A stretch of 64,000 nt of DNA from Chloroflexota bacterium (GTDB lineage: Bacteria; Chloroflexota; Dehalococcoidia; Bin125), in the NCBI GenBank assembly GCA_028875225.1, contig JAPPFB010000002.1:219194-283193 (forward strand). Reading direction: 5' to 3'. Positions 1-8,526 of this stretch are shown piece by piece; the stretch's first letter is position 1, and every line of letters starts with the position of its first letter. Made by a program: the position numbers and the translations under genes. The notes beneath the pieces are model-generated. The model saw only the letters and a list, made by a program, of their open reading frames with translations, ran no database searches and was not told the origin of the DNA.

Positions 1-847
1 GGTCCTCGGTATGCGCGAGGCGGGCCGAAGGAGTGGCGAAGCGCTCATCAGTCTCCCACTCCGGATGGCCCAACAGGCCGCAGAGCGCGCGCCAGTTCTT
101 CTGGTCGACCACGCCGATCACCAGCCAGCGGCCATCGGAGGCCTGGTAGAAGGTGAAGGTCGGCATGCGCCGCCGCCGCATGTGCGGCTGCTGGCCATCC
201 TTGAGAAAGCCGGTGATGTAGACGGACTGCAGGGCAATCTGGGAGCCGAGCAGCGAGACGTCGACCTGTTGTCCTTGGCCGGAATCCCTGGCCGCCAGCA
301 GCCCGGCCAACATCGCGATGCAGGCCTGCATCGCGCCGACCTGGTCGGCGAACCCGCCGGGCAGCGTGCGCGGCTCCTCCTCTGGTCCGAGCGCCTGGAG
401 CGTCATCACGCCGCCGGTGGCCTGGCCAATCACGTCGTAACCCGGTTCCCCGGCCTGTGGGCCGTCGGCGCCGAAGGCCGAAGCCGAGACCATGACGATC
501 TTCGGATTCCGTTGGCGGAGATTGTCGTAGCTCAGTCCGAGTCGATCCATCACGCCGGGCCGGTAGTTGTCGATCACGCCGTCACAGCGCTCGGCCATGC
601 GCAGCGCCGCCTCGACCGCCGCCGGCTCGCGCAGGTTCAGGACCACCGATCGTTTGCCGCGGTCGTGGGCCTCGAAGTAGCGGGAGAAGCCGTCTCCCGA
701 CATGTCCGAGCCTCGGCCCGGGTCGCCGCCTGGCGGCTCGACCTTCCAGATCTCCGCTCCGAGGTCGGAGAGCAGGACGGTGGCATAGGGACCCTGCTGA
801 TAGCGGGTGAAATCGAGGATGCGATATCCCTTCAAGGGTCCTTGCAT
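1..847 (-). CDS. CaiB/BaiF family (class III) CoA-transferase, 3' truncated by window edge
   Basis: The reading frame stays open from an ATG at 847 to the window edge, giving about 282 residues that begin MQGPLKGYRILDFTRYQQGP. This is the typical N-terminus of class III CoA-transferases, in which a CoA moiety moves between organic acids through an aspartyl-CoA anhydride. The first Rossmann half is present (GAEIWKVEPPGGDPGR), followed by the DNYRPGVMDRLG segment, the GYDVIGQATGG signature around residue 136, and FADQVGAM. Asp168 of the last motif aligns with the catalytic Asp169 of formyl-CoA transferase (family knowledge). The Tyr-Asp pattern in place of the GHD of racemases favours transferase over AMACR-like racemase. 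The C-terminus lies outside the window. It is divergent from the gene at 911. Substrate unknown. Confidence 0.88.
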   Translation of the reverse strand, partial: MQGPLKGYRILDFTRYQQGPYATVLLSDLGAEIWKVEPPGGDPGRGSDMSGDGFSRYFEAHDRGKRSVVLNLREPAAVEAALRMAERCDGVIDNYRPGVMDRLGLSYDNLRQRNPKIVMVSASAFGADGPQAGEPGYDVIGQATGGVMTLQALGPEEEPRTLPGGFADQVGAMQACIAMLAGLLAARDSGQGQQVDVSLLGSQIALQSVYITGFLKDGQQPHMRRRRMPTFTFYQASDGRWLVIGVVDQKNWRALCGLLGHPEWETDERFATPSARLAHTED

Positions 848-910
848 GCTGGAGTCCCGTCGGCTGGATCACTCTGCGCTCGTGCTACCCGGGCAGGATA
901 CCCTCGCGTC

Positions 911-1183
911 ATGCCGCCACGGGTCCGTCTATCTGCCGAAGACGCAGCACGGCTGCCTGCCCTCCTGGAAAGAGTCGAGGCGCTGCAGTCCGACTTTCCT
1001 GTGACGGCTGACGCTGCCAGGCAAGCCTCGTGGATTCGAGATTCCTACTCCGACGAATCTCCGCTGTCCCTGAACCTCGTCACCCTGCTGTTGTTTGAGC
1101 ATGGCGTGCATCGTTCCATTGACCAGGTTTCACAAGACCTCGCTATCCTGCGCGAGGACTCGGACAACAAGCAGAACGAGTAG
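911..1183 (+). CDS. Small hypothetical protein (90 aa)
   Basis: An ORF of 90 residues starts MPPRVRLSAEDAARLPALLE and is rich in Leu, Asp and Ser, with no recognisable domain. It begins 63 nt from the divergent CoA-transferase and ends 14 nt before the SnoaL-like gene, a spacing consistent with a two-gene unit. A minus-strand ORF also spans the region, but its composition (MHAMLKQQQGDE) looks like a shadow. The predicted protein is mostly helical and soluble. I do not recognise it; its reality rests only on spacing and amino-acid composition. Confidence 0.45.
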   Translation: MPPRVRLSAEDAARLPALLERVEALQSDFPVTADAARQASWIRDSYSDESPLSLNLVTLLLFEHGVHRSIDQVSQDLAILREDSDNKQNE

Positions 1184-1197
1184 CGGAAGGAACCGAC

Positions 1198-1590
1198 ATG
1201 GCACTCGACGCAGCGGACAAGATGGAGATTCTGGAACTCGCGGCGCGCTACAACCACGCGATCGATTTCGGCGACGGCGAAGCGTGGGCGGGCACGTTCA
1301 CTGAGGATGGCGTGTTCAACGGCGGCCCGCAGCCGGTCAGCGGTCACGTCGCGCTGGCGCAGTTTGTCGCTGGCTTCGGCTCGCAGATGGCCGGCGCGCG
1401 GCACTGGACCAACAATCACGTCGTCGACGGCGATGGCGACGATGCGACCCACAGTTGCTATCTGAACCTGATTCAGACCAAAGACGGCGGCAGCAGCGTG
1501 ATCACCGGCCGCTACGACGACAAGCTTCGCAAGGTCGATGGACAGTGGCGCTTCACTGAGCGCAACGTCACGCCCGACCCCAAGGACTAA
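1198..1590 (+). CDS. SnoaL-like / NTF2-like domain protein
   Basis: A 130-residue protein with the layout of the SnoaL-like NTF2 fold: an N-terminal helix (DKMEILELAARYNHAIDFGD), the WAGTFTEDGVF strand-turn, and an antiparallel sheet ending DGQWRFTERNV. Members form small cone-shaped barrels and act as hydroxylases, isomerases, dehydratases or simple binding proteins. The pocket chemistry cannot be deduced here. A Shine-Dalgarno-like AAGGAA lies just before the ATG. It may be co-transcribed with the upstream 90-aa gene and converges with the LysM gene. Confidence 0.8.
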   Translation: MALDAADKMEILELAARYNHAIDFGDGEAWAGTFTEDGVFNGGPQPVSGHVALAQFVAGFGSQMAGARHWTNNHVVDGDGDDATHSCYLNLIQTKDGGSSVITGRYDDKLRKVDGQWRFTERNVTPDPKD

Positions 1591-1691
1591 GTCAACAATC
1601 TCCGGAGACGTGAACGCGCCCACATTAGCTCGCCTGTCCGCAAGCGAATGAGGGCGCGCTTGTCACATTCGCCGGTTTGCCGGCTTGCCGG

Positions 1692-2876
1692 TTATTCCTC
1701 CATCATGTCGTCGTTGGCGCCGCTCGCTGCGGTCTCTTCTTCCTGCATCAGATCGTCTGTCGTCTCGCTCGCCGTGGCCTCGGCGCCCGCTTCGAGCTCC
1801 AGGTTCTGCTGGCTGTTGACGATGACGCCGGCGTCGCCCTGGTAGCCGACCGGAACTAACAGTGAGGCGCCGACGTAGATCAGGTTGGGATCGCTGATCC
1901 CGTTGAGCGCCATGATCGCTTCGACGGTCGTGTCGTTGGCCAGGGCGATCGCCTGCAGGCTGTCACCCTCCTCAATCAACACCGGGGCGATCGTGTGCCA
2001 GTTGGCCAGCTCGTCGGAGGCCAGCGGCGCCTCGGTGACCGCCGCCGTGATTGCGACGGATCCCTCGTCGGCCGCGACCGACTCAGTGCCCTCGTCGGCG
2101 ACGACCGGGGTCGTCACGACATCCTCGGCAAAGCCAACCGGGATGACCAGTTCCTGTCCGATGCTGAGCGTCGAGGGATCGGCGATGTTGTTCAGCGTGG
2201 CTATCGCCGAGATCGTGGTGTTGTAGTTCTGGGCGATCAGCCAGAGGGTCTCACCCGGAAGCACCTGGATGGTCTCCAGATCCGTCCACGCGGCGAGGCG
2301 GGCGGCCGGATCCAGCTCGGAGAGGTCGACCGCGGGTTCTTCCGCGGCGACTGCCGCCGCGCTGGTGGTGGGTTCCGCGACCGTTGATTCGCTCGAGGCG
2401 GCGACGGTCGCTGCCTGCGTCGTCGTCGTCGCGGAGGTCGTTGGAGTTTCGGTCGCGGTCGATGTGGACGCCACGGCCGAGGCTGCGGCGCTGGTGTCAA
2501 CCTGCGAGGTCACCGGCGCAGCGGGCGTCGTGGTGACGCGGGTGACCGTCGGCGCCGGCTCAGGGCCGCTACCGAACAGTTGCCAGGCGATCACGCCGGC
2601 GACGGCGGCCGGAATCACAATCGCCAGACCGACCACCGTCCAGGCGCGGCGCCGGGAAGCGCGCATGTCGGGCGCGCCGTCGTCGGCGAACGCCTCGCCA
2701 GCGGTGGCTGGAAAGTCATAGGGGTTGCCAAAGGGCGACGTCGGCTCGGCGACCGCCTGGTCGCCGGCGGCGCCACCCGCAGCAGCTTGGTGCGTCAGGG
2801 CAGGGCGCTGTTGGTCAGATGGTTGCGCCGTTCCCGGATTGAATGAACCGGACGAGGCGGCTTCCTGCAGGGACAT
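1692..2876 (-). CDS. Membrane-anchored protein with two LysM domains
   Basis: A 394-residue protein. Residues 1-75 are a Gly/Ala/Pro/Gln-rich, probably cytoplasmic tail. RASRRRAW precedes one transmembrane helix (about 79-101), with positive-inside topology. A Thr/Ala/Val-rich linker (about 105-195) follows, then two LysM modules at about 202-247 (VLPGETLWLIAQNY...IGQELVIPV) and 296-343 (EEGDSLQAIALAND...VGASLLVPV), and an acidic Met-rich tail. LysM domains bind N-acetylglucosamine-containing glycans, so this is likely a wall-attached protein. No catalytic domain is present. A second multi-LysM protein lies nearby at 3872, separated by a crotonase gene. Confidence 0.85.
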   Translation of the reverse strand: MSLQEAASSGSFNPGTAQPSDQQRPALTHQAAAGGAAGDQAVAEPTSPFGNPYDFPATAGEAFADDGAPDMRASRRRAWTVVGLAIVIPAAVAGVIAWQLFGSGPEPAPTVTRVTTTPAAPVTSQVDTSAAASAVASTSTATETPTTSATTTTQAATVAASSESTVAEPTTSAAAVAAEEPAVDLSELDPAARLAAWTDLETIQVLPGETLWLIAQNYNTTISAIATLNNIADPSTLSIGQELVIPVGFAEDVVTTPVVADEGTESVAADEGSVAITAAVTEAPLASDELANWHTIAPVLIEEGDSLQAIALANDTTVEAIMALNGISDPNLIYVGASLLVPVGYQGDAGVIVNSQQNLELEAGAEATASETTDDLMQEEETAASGANDDMMEE

Positions 2877-2929
2877 CCCGGTCTCCCAACCGAGTCACCC
2901 CGCCGCATGGTTGCCTGATGGCGTGTCGC

Positions 2930-3718
2930 TTAGCGGAATTTCGCCGGCCGCTTCTCAAGAAACGCGGCAATCGCTTCCGCATGCTCCGGTGTCTGCATCG
3001 CCCACTCTAGCGCCTCGCCCTCGCGTTGTTGCACGAGGCCGATATTCGTTTCCAGTTGATTTTGCAAAAGGAGTGATTTTACGCGGCGCATAATCGAGTC
3101 GGGATTCTGAGCCAGCTCTTCGCCGAGTGCGACGGCGCGATCGATCAGTTCGTCGTCGGGCGCCACATCGCGAACGAGGCCGGCTTCGAGCGCTTCCTGC
3201 GGCCCCACAAATCGGCCGGTCAGGCACCAGTCAAGTGCGCGTCCCGCGCCGACCAGCCGGGGCAGCAGCGTGGTCGAGGCGGCTTCGGGCAGCAGACCCA
3301 TCTTGACGAAGCGGAACCCAAACTGCGCGCTCTCTCCGGCGATACGGAAATCGAACGGCAGGATGGTCGTCACCCCGACGCCGACGGCGTAGCCGTGAAC
3401 GGCGGCGATGAGCGGCTTGCTCGAGGTGCAGAAGTCGGTCCAGGTCTCGTCGTGTTCGTCGGCTGCGCCGGCCCGCCGTGAGGCGTCGCCGCTCTCGACG
3501 TCGGCCTGCTGCTGTTGCAGATCCAGTCCGGCACAATAGGCCCTGCCGTTTCCGGCGAAGACGATGGCGGCGACCTCGGGGTTGTTGTTGAAGCTGGTGA
3601 CCGCGTCCTGCTCTTCGGCGGCCATGGCTCGGCTCCAGGCGTTGAGCTTTTCGGGACGATTCTTGCGAATGATCCCAACGGCTCCGCGCTGTTCAACCTC
3701 GATCAGTTCGTACGTCAT
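2930..3718 (-). CDS. Enoyl-CoA hydratase/isomerase family protein (crotonase)
   Basis: The ATG at 3718 gives 262 aa beginning MTYELIEVEQRGAVGIIRKN, the normal crotonase start; an in-frame TTG 17 codons upstream would add an atypical leader. Visible motifs are the NAWSRAMA substrate loop, oxyanion-hole segments (AYCAGLDL and GYAVGVGVTT), and LLPEAASTTLLPRLVG, which carries the acidic residue typical of isomerase-like members. The first hydratase glutamate is not obvious (TTILPFDFRIAG), so a delta-isomerase or another crotonase reaction is as likely as hydration. The insertion QQQQADVESGDASRRAGAADEHDETW after the CAGLDL motif is rather long and hydrophilic. Confidence 0.85.
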   Translation of the reverse strand: MTYELIEVEQRGAVGIIRKNRPEKLNAWSRAMAAEEQDAVTSFNNNPEVAAIVFAGNGRAYCAGLDLQQQQADVESGDASRRAGAADEHDETWTDFCTSSKPLIAAVHGYAVGVGVTTILPFDFRIAGESAQFGFRFVKMGLLPEAASTTLLPRLVGAGRALDWCLTGRFVGPQEALEAGLVRDVAPDDELIDRAVALGEELAQNPDSIMRRVKSLLLQNQLETNIGLVQQREGEALEWAMQTPEHAEAIAAFLEKRPAKFR

Positions 3719-3871
3719 GGGGCAGCCAGTTCTCGCTTCCACGCTCAGGAGTGCTTGATGCGGCGACAATTGCAGCCACCAGCAGGCTGCGTTACGTCAC
3801 TGGTGAGGAAGTTATCACTCCCTTGACAATGGTCCGATCTGGATGTCCCGCGTTGGTGCATAGAGTGACAT

Positions 3872-5731
3872 ATGCGCCGCTGCAGACGTGTACTGTTGCT
3901 TCCCCTGGTCGTGGTGTTCGTGATTGTCTCGGGCTGGGTTGCGGCCGGAGGCTGGAACCGAGTCTCGGCCGACACCTACACGATCCAGCCCGGCGACACG
4001 CTGTGGGAGATCGCCAATCGGTTGCAGGTCCGCATCTCCGTCTTGTTGGCGTTGAATGAGGAGATCACCTCGCCGAACAACATCTATGTCGGCCAGCAGA
4101 TCCAGATCCCCGACAATGCCGCATCCAGCGGCTCGGGACACTCTCACGGTTCTTCAACGCATTCGCACTCGACCAACTCGCGATCGTCACAACCGGACTC
4201 GGACGGTAGCGCGCAACGCCCCGGCAACACCGGCGGGCTGACGATTGTCTATCGCGTGCAGTTGGGAGACACGTTGAGCGAAATCGCGGCCTCCTACGGC
4301 GCCAGCGTCGAAGCGATTCTGCTGCTCAACCCCGGACTCAATCCCAACCTGCTCTGGGTCGGCAACGAGATCACCATCCAGCGAGGCAGCGGCCTCGGAA
4401 CCAACTCGGGTACATCAGGAAGCGAACCAGCGTTGAACGCAGGAATCCGAAGTCCGGACCCGGCCCCCACGTCAATGCAGACGGTGCAGTACGTGGTCGA
4501 GCCGGGCGACTCGTGGACGGGGATCGCGGTTGCGGCCGGGATCTCATTGAGCGACTTGCGGGCCTACAACACCGAGGCCGATTTCCCCAATCTTCATCCT
4601 GGCGACATCCTCAATGTGCCAATTCCGGACTACCGCGCGCCTGCCCTCGACCCATCCGAATCCATGCAGCTGTTGACGGAGTTGTACACGGTCAGGCCCG
4701 GCGACAACGCCTCTCAGATTGCGCAGCACTACGACCTGACCCTTGGCGAGTTGAGTCGGCTCAACGGCGGTCTTGACCTGTCGATGATCTTCGTCGGGCA
4801 GACCCTCACGGTGCCCTGGAACGGCGTCGCCGCGAACGCTGCGCCGGGCACTGTTCCCGCTGTTGAGGTCCGACGCCGCACCTACCGAGTGCAGCCGAAC
4901 GACACACTCTCCGGCATCGCCGAACGGCACGGCCTGACGCTCAATGAACTCCGCGAGCAGAATCCGTTGAAGCTCAGCGACCTGCTCGTCATCGGCGAGT
5001 TGCTGTACCTGCCGGGAACCATCGATCCGCCGGTCGTGGCGGAGACTCGAACGCTGTGGGAAGCGGACACGGTCCAGTACGCCGCCGCCGCTCTGGGCGT
5101 CACTCCGCATACCTTGCTGGCCAATCATGGTTGGGTGGACAGCGGCCAGTGGCTCGGCGAGGGCACGACCTGGCGACTGCCGTTGAGGGATGGATTGCTG
5201 ATCACCGTCCAACCGGGAGACACCCTTCAACAGATCGCGAACGCGCATGGCGTCGACATCGATCTGATCCTTTCCGACCCCGCCAACGGCGTCGAAGATC
5301 CGAATGCCATCGTGATTGGCCAGGAGATCATCCTGCCGCTCGCCATGCCTCAGTTCGGATGGCCCGCCTCCGGCCAGCTAACCGACCCCTTCGGACAATG
5401 CCGAAGCTGGGACTGTTCCTACCGACACCGGGGACTCGACATCGCGCTCGACTTCTACGAGCCGATCCTGGCAGCTGCCGACGGCGTCGTGACCTTCCTT
5501 GGCGGAGACTCGCTCCTGGGCCTCGGCTGGTACGTCGAGATCGAGCATGAACACGGCTGGAAAACGGTCTACGCCCACGTGGTCGAGTTCAACGTGTCCC
5601 TGGGCCAGACGGTCAGCCGAGGCGATGTCATCGCGTACAACGGCAGCACCGGCTACAGCACCGGCCCGCACCTGCATTTCGAGGTCCATCACAATGACTG
5701 GTACGTCGATCCGCTCGTGATCCTGCCCTGA
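3872..5731 (+). CDS. Secreted multi-LysM M23 metallopeptidase (murein hydrolase)
   Basis: A 619-residue exported protein. An RRCRR stretch plus a hydrophobic core (residues 7-26) forms a signal peptide or anchor. Six clear LysM modules follow, starting roughly at residues 35, 125, 210, 275, 340 and 450, each with a (Y/I)xVQPGDTL-type opening and a G-Q-x-(I/L)-x-(I/V)-P ending. A degenerate seventh (TLWEADTVQYAAAALGV) sits before the last. The C-terminal M23/LytM domain keeps the zinc signature: HRGLD (His and Asp ligands) and HLHFEV (second ligand and catalytic His). It should therefore be an active endopeptidase cleaving peptidoglycan cross-links, with the LysM array holding it on the glycan. 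A His/Ser-rich linker separates LysM1 and LysM2. No Shine-Dalgarno sequence is evident. Confidence 0.9.
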   Translation: MRRCRRVLLLPLVVVFVIVSGWVAAGGWNRVSADTYTIQPGDTLWEIANRLQVRISVLLALNEEITSPNNIYVGQQIQIPDNAASSGSGHSHGSSTHSHSTNSRSSQPDSDGSAQRPGNTGGLTIVYRVQLGDTLSEIAASYGASVEAILLLNPGLNPNLLWVGNEITIQRGSGLGTNSGTSGSEPALNAGIRSPDPAPTSMQTVQYVVEPGDSWTGIAVAAGISLSDLRAYNTEADFPNLHPGDILNVPIPDYRAPALDPSESMQLLTELYTVRPGDNASQIAQHYDLTLGELSRLNGGLDLSMIFVGQTLTVPWNGVAANAAPGTVPAVEVRRRTYRVQPNDTLSGIAERHGLTLNELREQNPLKLSDLLVIGELLYLPGTIDPPVVAETRTLWEADTVQYAAAALGVTPHTLLANHGWVDSGQWLGEGTTWRLPLRDGLLITVQPGDTLQQIANAHGVDIDLILSDPANGVEDPNAIVIGQEIILPLAMPQFGWPASGQLTDPFGQCRSWDCSYRHRGLDIALDFYEPILAAADGVVTFLGGDSLLGLGWYVEIEHEHGWKTVYAHVVEFNVSLGQTVSRGDVIAYNGSTGYSTGPHLHFEVHHNDWYVDPLVILP

Positions 5732-5752
5732 CGGCCGTAACCTCCGAACCCG

Positions 5753-6727
5753 TCAATCAACGCGCGACTGAATCTCCACGCATGCGTGACGCAGGATCTC
5801 AGGACTCGGTCGGCCGTACACGTCCATGGACCGGTCGCGGTAGTCGTCGCGCTCGCGCCAGCCCGGAGGCGCCGCCTCGACCACGCCATCCAGCTCGGCC
5901 GCCGCGGACATGGCGACCCAGGCAGCTGCATCACGATCACCGGCGGTCAGCAGCGCATCGCTGCCCCGACGAGCCGGAATCAACGCTCGCTCGAGACGCG
6001 GTACCAGCGCTGACCCAACCTCGGGCATCCTGGCGTCAAGGTGCGACCTGGCCAATGCATGCAGCCGTTCGACCGCGTCCCAGCGCCGACTCAGGTCCAC
6101 AGATTCAGATTGCAGCGCCGCATTGAGTTGCGGTAGCAGCTCCGGCAACTTGAGCAGGCGGGACGCCGCGCGCAGGCGGCGCGGCATTCGCAGCGCGTCC
6201 ACCCGCTCACCGACGAGCGCGCTCGCCGCCGGATAGATGCCCGAGCGCACCGCCTCGATCGCGAAGATCGGCCGTTTCGTCGAGTCGTAGTCGTCCAGGG
6301 CCACGCGGGCTCGTTGGAGAGCTCGCCGAGCTCTCAGTTGACGACCGTCGGCCGAGTGGTAGCGATCGCGAAAGCTGGCCAGCACGTCACGCAGGGTTGG
6401 ATCGGCCATGCGCAGCGTATGCATATCGGCCAGATTCCCGGCCAACGGTTCGAGATGCAACAGCTCTTCCAACTCGACCAGTGAGCCGGAAGTGATGCTA
6501 TCGACGGTGACGGAAAATCCGTTCTCTTCGACCACGCCGCCTTCGTCGATCAGCGCTTCGCTGCGATGCCGAAACAGCAGGATCTGCAGCAGCGATCCTT
6601 CCCAGACCTGGTTGCGGGCGTAGTCGCCGACGACGGCGACTCCACGGATCAGAGAGTCGCGTCCCCGATGCCGAGCGCTGATTCGCTCGGCCAGGAGCTG
6701 CCAATCAGCGCCATCTGAATCCGGCAT
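5753..6727 (-). CDS. Nucleotidyltransferase-like protein with degenerate active site
   Basis: Start chosen at MPDSDGADWQ (324 aa), 7 nt downstream of nadE; a longer in-frame start would overlap nadE by about 50 nt. The N-terminal 100 residues resemble a minimal pol-beta-type nucleotidyltransferase fold: helix, RGVAVVGDYARNQVWEGSLLQILLF. The GS motif is followed by hydrophobics instead of the D-x-D metal ligands. The remaining two thirds are an all-helical, Arg/Leu/Ala-rich bundle (RALQRARVALDDYDSTKRPIFAIEAVRSGIYPAASAL), as in HEPN-like helical partners. It is probably catalytically dead or a divergent binding protein. Co-directional with nadE, hence likely translationally linked. Family assignment is inference. 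Confidence 0.6.
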   Translation of the reverse strand: MPDSDGADWQLLAERISARHRGRDSLIRGVAVVGDYARNQVWEGSLLQILLFRHRSEALIDEGGVVEENGFSVTVDSITSGSLVELEELLHLEPLAGNLADMHTLRMADPTLRDVLASFRDRYHSADGRQLRARRALQRARVALDDYDSTKRPIFAIEAVRSGIYPAASALVGERVDALRMPRRLRAASRLLKLPELLPQLNAALQSESVDLSRRWDAVERLHALARSHLDARMPEVGSALVPRLERALIPARRGSDALLTAGDRDAAAWVAMSAAAELDGVVEAAPPGWRERDDYRDRSMDVYGRPSPEILRHACVEIQSRVD

Positions 6728-6734
6728 GGGAGTC

Positions 6735-8459
6735 TTAGAAGCCGCGGTAGCGGTTGGCGATCGGGAAGCGGCGGTCGCGTCCAAACGAGCGCGGCGTGAT
6801 CCTCAGTCCCGGCGCGGCCTGGCGACGCTTGTACTCCGCGCCGGTCACCAGCGACATCACCCGCTTGACGTCCGTCTCGTCGAATCCCGACTCGACGATT
6901 TCATCGAGCGAGCGATCCTCTTCCACAAACGCTTCGAGGATTGGGTCGAGCCGCTCGTACGGCATCAACGACTGCTCATCGAACTGGTCGGGGCGCAACT
7001 CGGCGCTGGGCGGTTTGGTCAGGACCGACACGGGAATGATCCCTCGTCCGGCGCGTTCATTGACCAGCTCGGACAGCCGATAGACGAGCAACTTGGGCAC
7101 ATCCTGGATCACGGCCAGCCCGCCGGTCATATCGCCGTAGAGCGTCGTGTACCCCGTGGCCGACTCGCTCTTGTTGGACGTGGTCAACACCAGCGCCCCG
7201 GTCTTGTTCGATATCGCCATCATCAGCACGCCGCGGATGCGGGCCTGGAGGTTCTCCTCGGTCACGTCCTGCGCCAAACCCTCGAACAATGGCGCGAGGG
7301 TGTCGATGTTGGATTGATACGGACCCTCGATCGGCAGGACATCCATGCGGATGCCGAGGTTGTCGGCCAGCGCCCGCGCATCGGCGACGCTGCCTTCCGA
7401 GGAGTATCGGGACGGCATCGAGACGCCGCGCACGTGTTCCGGGCCCAATGCGTCAACAGCGACCACGGCCGTCAGGGTCGAGTCGATCCCGCCGGACAGC
7501 GCAATCACGACGTCGCTGAACCCGGTCTTGTGGACGTAGTCGCGGGTGCCGAGGACCAGCGCTTCGTAGATTTGCTCGTCGTCGGTAAGCGAATCGATCA
7601 GCTCGGAGTCCAGAGCCGGACCCCGCTCGGCCGGCCGATCGCTGGACACGGATCGCAACTCGGCCTGCGCCTGCGGCAGGCGGCGCAAGCGTGGATCGTG
7701 CAGCCGCGTCTGACGTACCTCCTCGACATCGAGGTCCACGGTGAGCAGATGCTCGCGGAACATCGGCGCCCGCGCAATCAGGTCGCCGCCGGGTCCGAAG
7801 ACCGTCGAACCGCCGTCGAAGATCAGGTGGTCCTGTCCGCCGACGAGGTTGCAGTAGAGGGTCAGGACGGCGTTGTCCGACGCTCGTGTGGCCAGCATCT
7901 GCTCGCGCTGCATCGATTTGCCGGCATGGAACGGCGACCCGTTGATGTTGACGACCACCTCCGCGCCCGCCAGGCACTGATCCTGCATCGGACCGGAGGA
8001 GTACCAGATGTCTTCGCAGATCGTGACGCCGACGCGAGCACCGGCGATGTCGAAGAGTTGCACGCCGGTGCCCGGGCGGAAGTAGCGCGCCTCGTCGAAA
8101 ACGCCGTAGTTGGGCAGGTACTGCTTGTGATAGGCGCCCGCCAGATGGCCATCGTGGACGACCGCGGCAGCATTGAAGATGTCGTGCGCATAGTCAACGA
8201 AGCCGATGACAGCGGTGACATGCAATCCGCTGGTTGCATCGCGGACGCGCTGGAGCGTCGCGAGGTTGTCCTCGACGAAGCCGCGTCTGAGTACAAGATC
8301 TTCGGGCGGGTAGCCGGTCAGCGCCAACTCGGGAAACGCGACCAGGTCTGCGCCGATCGACTCCGCTTCGCGGATCCGGTCGATGATCTTGGCAGCGTTG
8401 CCCTCCAGATCACCGACGGTCGAATTGATCTGCGCCAGGGAGGCGCGCAAACGTCGCAC
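6735..8459 (-). CDS. nadE: Glutamine-dependent NAD+ synthetase
   Basis: A 574-residue two-domain enzyme that amidates deaminonicotinate adenine dinucleotide to NAD+ using glutamine-derived ammonia and ATP. The N-terminal nitrilase-type glutaminase (1 to about 260) shows the catalytic triad Glu44 (FPELALTGYP), Lys112 (YHKQYLPN) and Cys148 (TICEDIWYS). The C-terminal synthetase domain (about 285-574) has the ATP-pyrophosphatase loop SGGIDST at 322-328, the TSNKSE segment, and GDMTGGLAVIQDVPKLLVY. Length and domain order match the bacterial family. Divergent from the ABC transporter with a 67-bp shared upstream region; followed closely by the nucleotidyltransferase-like gene. Confidence 0.97.
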   Translation of the reverse strand: MRRLRASLAQINSTVGDLEGNAAKIIDRIREAESIGADLVAFPELALTGYPPEDLVLRRGFVEDNLATLQRVRDATSGLHVTAVIGFVDYAHDIFNAAAVVHDGHLAGAYHKQYLPNYGVFDEARYFRPGTGVQLFDIAGARVGVTICEDIWYSSGPMQDQCLAGAEVVVNINGSPFHAGKSMQREQMLATRASDNAVLTLYCNLVGGQDHLIFDGGSTVFGPGGDLIARAPMFREHLLTVDLDVEEVRQTRLHDPRLRRLPQAQAELRSVSSDRPAERGPALDSELIDSLTDDEQIYEALVLGTRDYVHKTGFSDVVIALSGGIDSTLTAVVAVDALGPEHVRGVSMPSRYSSEGSVADARALADNLGIRMDVLPIEGPYQSNIDTLAPLFEGLAQDVTEENLQARIRGVLMMAISNKTGALVLTTSNKSESATGYTTLYGDMTGGLAVIQDVPKLLVYRLSELVNERAGRGIIPVSVLTKPPSAELRPDQFDEQSLMPYERLDPILEAFVEEDRSLDEIVESGFDETDVKRVMSLVTGAEYKRRQAAPGLRITPRSFGRDRRFPIANRYRGF

Positions 8460-8526
8460 ACAGGCTCCTCAGCTGCACGTGGCCCGACGGTTCGCAGCGT
8501 ATCGCACGGCGGATAAACTTTGAGCC

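Noticed and set aside
3823..3828. TTGACA as a -35 box for the LysM/M23 gene
   Set aside because: No acceptable -10 hexamer lies 16-18 bases downstream; the nearest CATAGA is about 30 bases away.
6726..8516. Plus-strand ORF of 596 codons opposite nadE
   Set aside because: Composition (Arg, Gly, His, Asp) is that of a high-GC antisense shadow, and nadE on the minus strand has all catalytic motifs.
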